A stretch of 15,263 nucleotides of DNA from Ignavibacteriales bacterium (GTDB lineage Bacteria > Bacteroidota > Ignavibacteria > Ignavibacteriales > Melioribacteraceae): positions 1-15,263 of the forward strand of contig JAFGID010000081.1 in the NCBI GenBank assembly GCA_016929735.1. The letters are read 5' to 3'. Below are positions 14,493 through 15,263 of the stretch, one piece after another. Under the pieces are notes generated by a model, which was not told where the DNA came from, searched no databases, and worked only from the letters and a program-made list of their open reading frames with translations. The translations under genes and the position numbers were made by a program. Position 1 is the stretch's first letter; the number at the start of each line of letters is the position of its first letter.

Positions 14493-15263
14493 ATGTTAAT
14501 TAATTTTGAAGAATTTGATATCAGAATGGAAACAAATTATATCGGAAAACATTTTTACTATCTTGATGAAATTGATTCGACAAATTCAGTTTTATTAAAT
14601 GATGAGCACTACGATAACGGTACAGTTCTTTTCGCAGAACATCAGACTGCCGGGCGAGGTAGAATGAATAGAAGATGGGTTAGCGATCATGGAAAAAATT
14701 TAACATTCTCAATTTTGCTGACGAATAATATTGATATTATTAATGTAAATTTTTTCAATCTATGTGCGGGTTTATCTATAGTCAGTGCAATAGAAAATTT
14801 ATTTCAGTTACAGGCAAAACTGAAATGGCCTAATGATGTCTTGATCTCAAATAGAAAAGTTGCGGGGCTACTTTTAGAATCCGTATCGACTGGAAACATC
14901 ATTAAAAAGGTTGTAATTGGTTTTGGGATAAATGTTAATCAGACACAATTTCCATCCATGGAAAATTTACATCCTACTTCCCTCAGGCATGAACTGAAAA
15001 AAGAAATCAGTCGAGAAAAAATATTAAGTGAAATCTTAAACCAATACGAGGAATTATTAGAAACAGCTATAAAAGAGCCAAATAAAATCATATCACATTG
15101 GAAAGAGAAATGTTTGTATCTTGGAGAACAAATAAAAATTACAATAAAAGATGAACAGATAAGTGGTAAATTCAAAGATATTGATGATGAAGGGTTTTTA
15201 TTATTAGAAGTAGGTGATAAAACTGAAAAAATATATTCAGGAGAAATTGGAGTAAGTAAATAG
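14493..15263 (+). CDS. birA: Biotin--[acetyl-CoA-carboxylase] ligase (mono-domain BirA)
   Basis: BirA makes biotinyl-5'-AMP and transfers biotin to the carboxyl-carrier lysine of acetyl-CoA carboxylase and related enzymes, in the cytoplasm. The 256-residue protein is complete: the TAG is the last three bases of the window. Visible motifs are DEIDSTN (25-31), the biotin/AMP loop AGRGRMNRRW (53-62), KWPND (111-115), KVAGLLLE with Lys122, GFGINVNQ, and a C-terminal SH3-like small domain. It lacks the N-terminal winged-helix of the E. coli protein, so it is an enzyme only and not a transcriptional repressor. The first 15 residues precede the usual conserved start, so an internal start at 14526 is possible. 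Neighbours give no biotin-synthesis genes within the window. Confidence 0.95.
   Translation: MLINFEEFDIRMETNYIGKHFYYLDEIDSTNSVLLNDEHYDNGTVLFAEHQTAGRGRMNRRWVSDHGKNLTFSILLTNNIDIINVNFFNLCAGLSIVSAIENLFQLQAKLKWPNDVLISNRKVAGLLLESVSTGNIIKKVVIGFGINVNQTQFPSMENLHPTSLRHELKKEISREKILSEILNQYEELLETAIKEPNKIISHWKEKCLYLGEQIKITIKDEQISGKFKDIDDEGFLLLEVGDKTEKIYSGEIGVSK

Noticed and set aside
1..15263. Mobile element, CRISPR array, toxin-antitoxin or defence system
   Set aside because: No transposase, integrase, regularly spaced repeats or defence-family motifs were seen; gene content is housekeeping with one secreted protease.

Overview
The window is low-GC bacterial DNA (about one third G+C by eye). Four things point to the Bacteroidota/Chlorobiota/Ignavibacteriota (FCB) side of the tree. 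The large secreted protease ends in a Por/type IX-style C-terminal sorting domain with a YPNP motif. A DUF2795-type small protein of the IWTxELASYL...PWPATKEEL kind is present. A RicT/YaaT-type PSP1 protein follows holB. The housekeeping genes read as ordinary FCB-type proteins. Several genes have clear Shine-Dalgarno sequences (GGAGG, GGAGA, GAGGA). This fits an Ignavibacteria/Chlorobi-like lineage better than core Bacteroidetes, but it is inference and the species cannot be named from the sequence.

Layout. A tRNA-Pro(GGG) gene and a hairpin terminator lie at 11-118. A plus-strand run of tightly packed genes follows: purF, a 1399-residue secreted subtilase, pgsA (CDP-alcohol phosphatidyltransferase), ftsY and a small basic one-helix membrane protein (212-7651). 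The first four overlap one another by 4-20 bases, so they are probably co-transcribed and translationally coupled. Position 7652-7793 is a convergent gap. A minus-strand operon (10872 down to 7794) carries an M23/LytM-like membrane-anchored peptidase, a DUF2795 protein, holB (DNA polymerase III delta') and ricT. It has a good sigma-70-type promoter just upstream. A symmetric terminator at 11016-11047 separates it from a second minus-strand operon (13882 down to 11052) of Hsp20 - dnaK - Hsp20. A long AT-rich spacer precedes this operon and holds two tandem sequences resembling sigma-54 (-24/-12) promoters. A doubtful 104-codon ORF and then a complete birA gene on the plus strand close the window.

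How the genes work together. The heat-shock block is a compact chaperone unit: two small holdases flank the Hsp70 refolding ATPase, without grpE or dnaJ beside it. The plus-strand block mixes purine synthesis, phospholipid synthesis and SRP-dependent membrane targeting with one exported protease. The M23-DUF2795-holB-ricT block links cell-wall remodelling and replication genes; the holB-ricT adjacency also occurs in Bacillus subtilis. I saw no mobile element, CRISPR array, integrase or defence system. The most unusual features are the putative sigma-54 control of the chaperone operon and the placement of the large protease between purF and pgsA.
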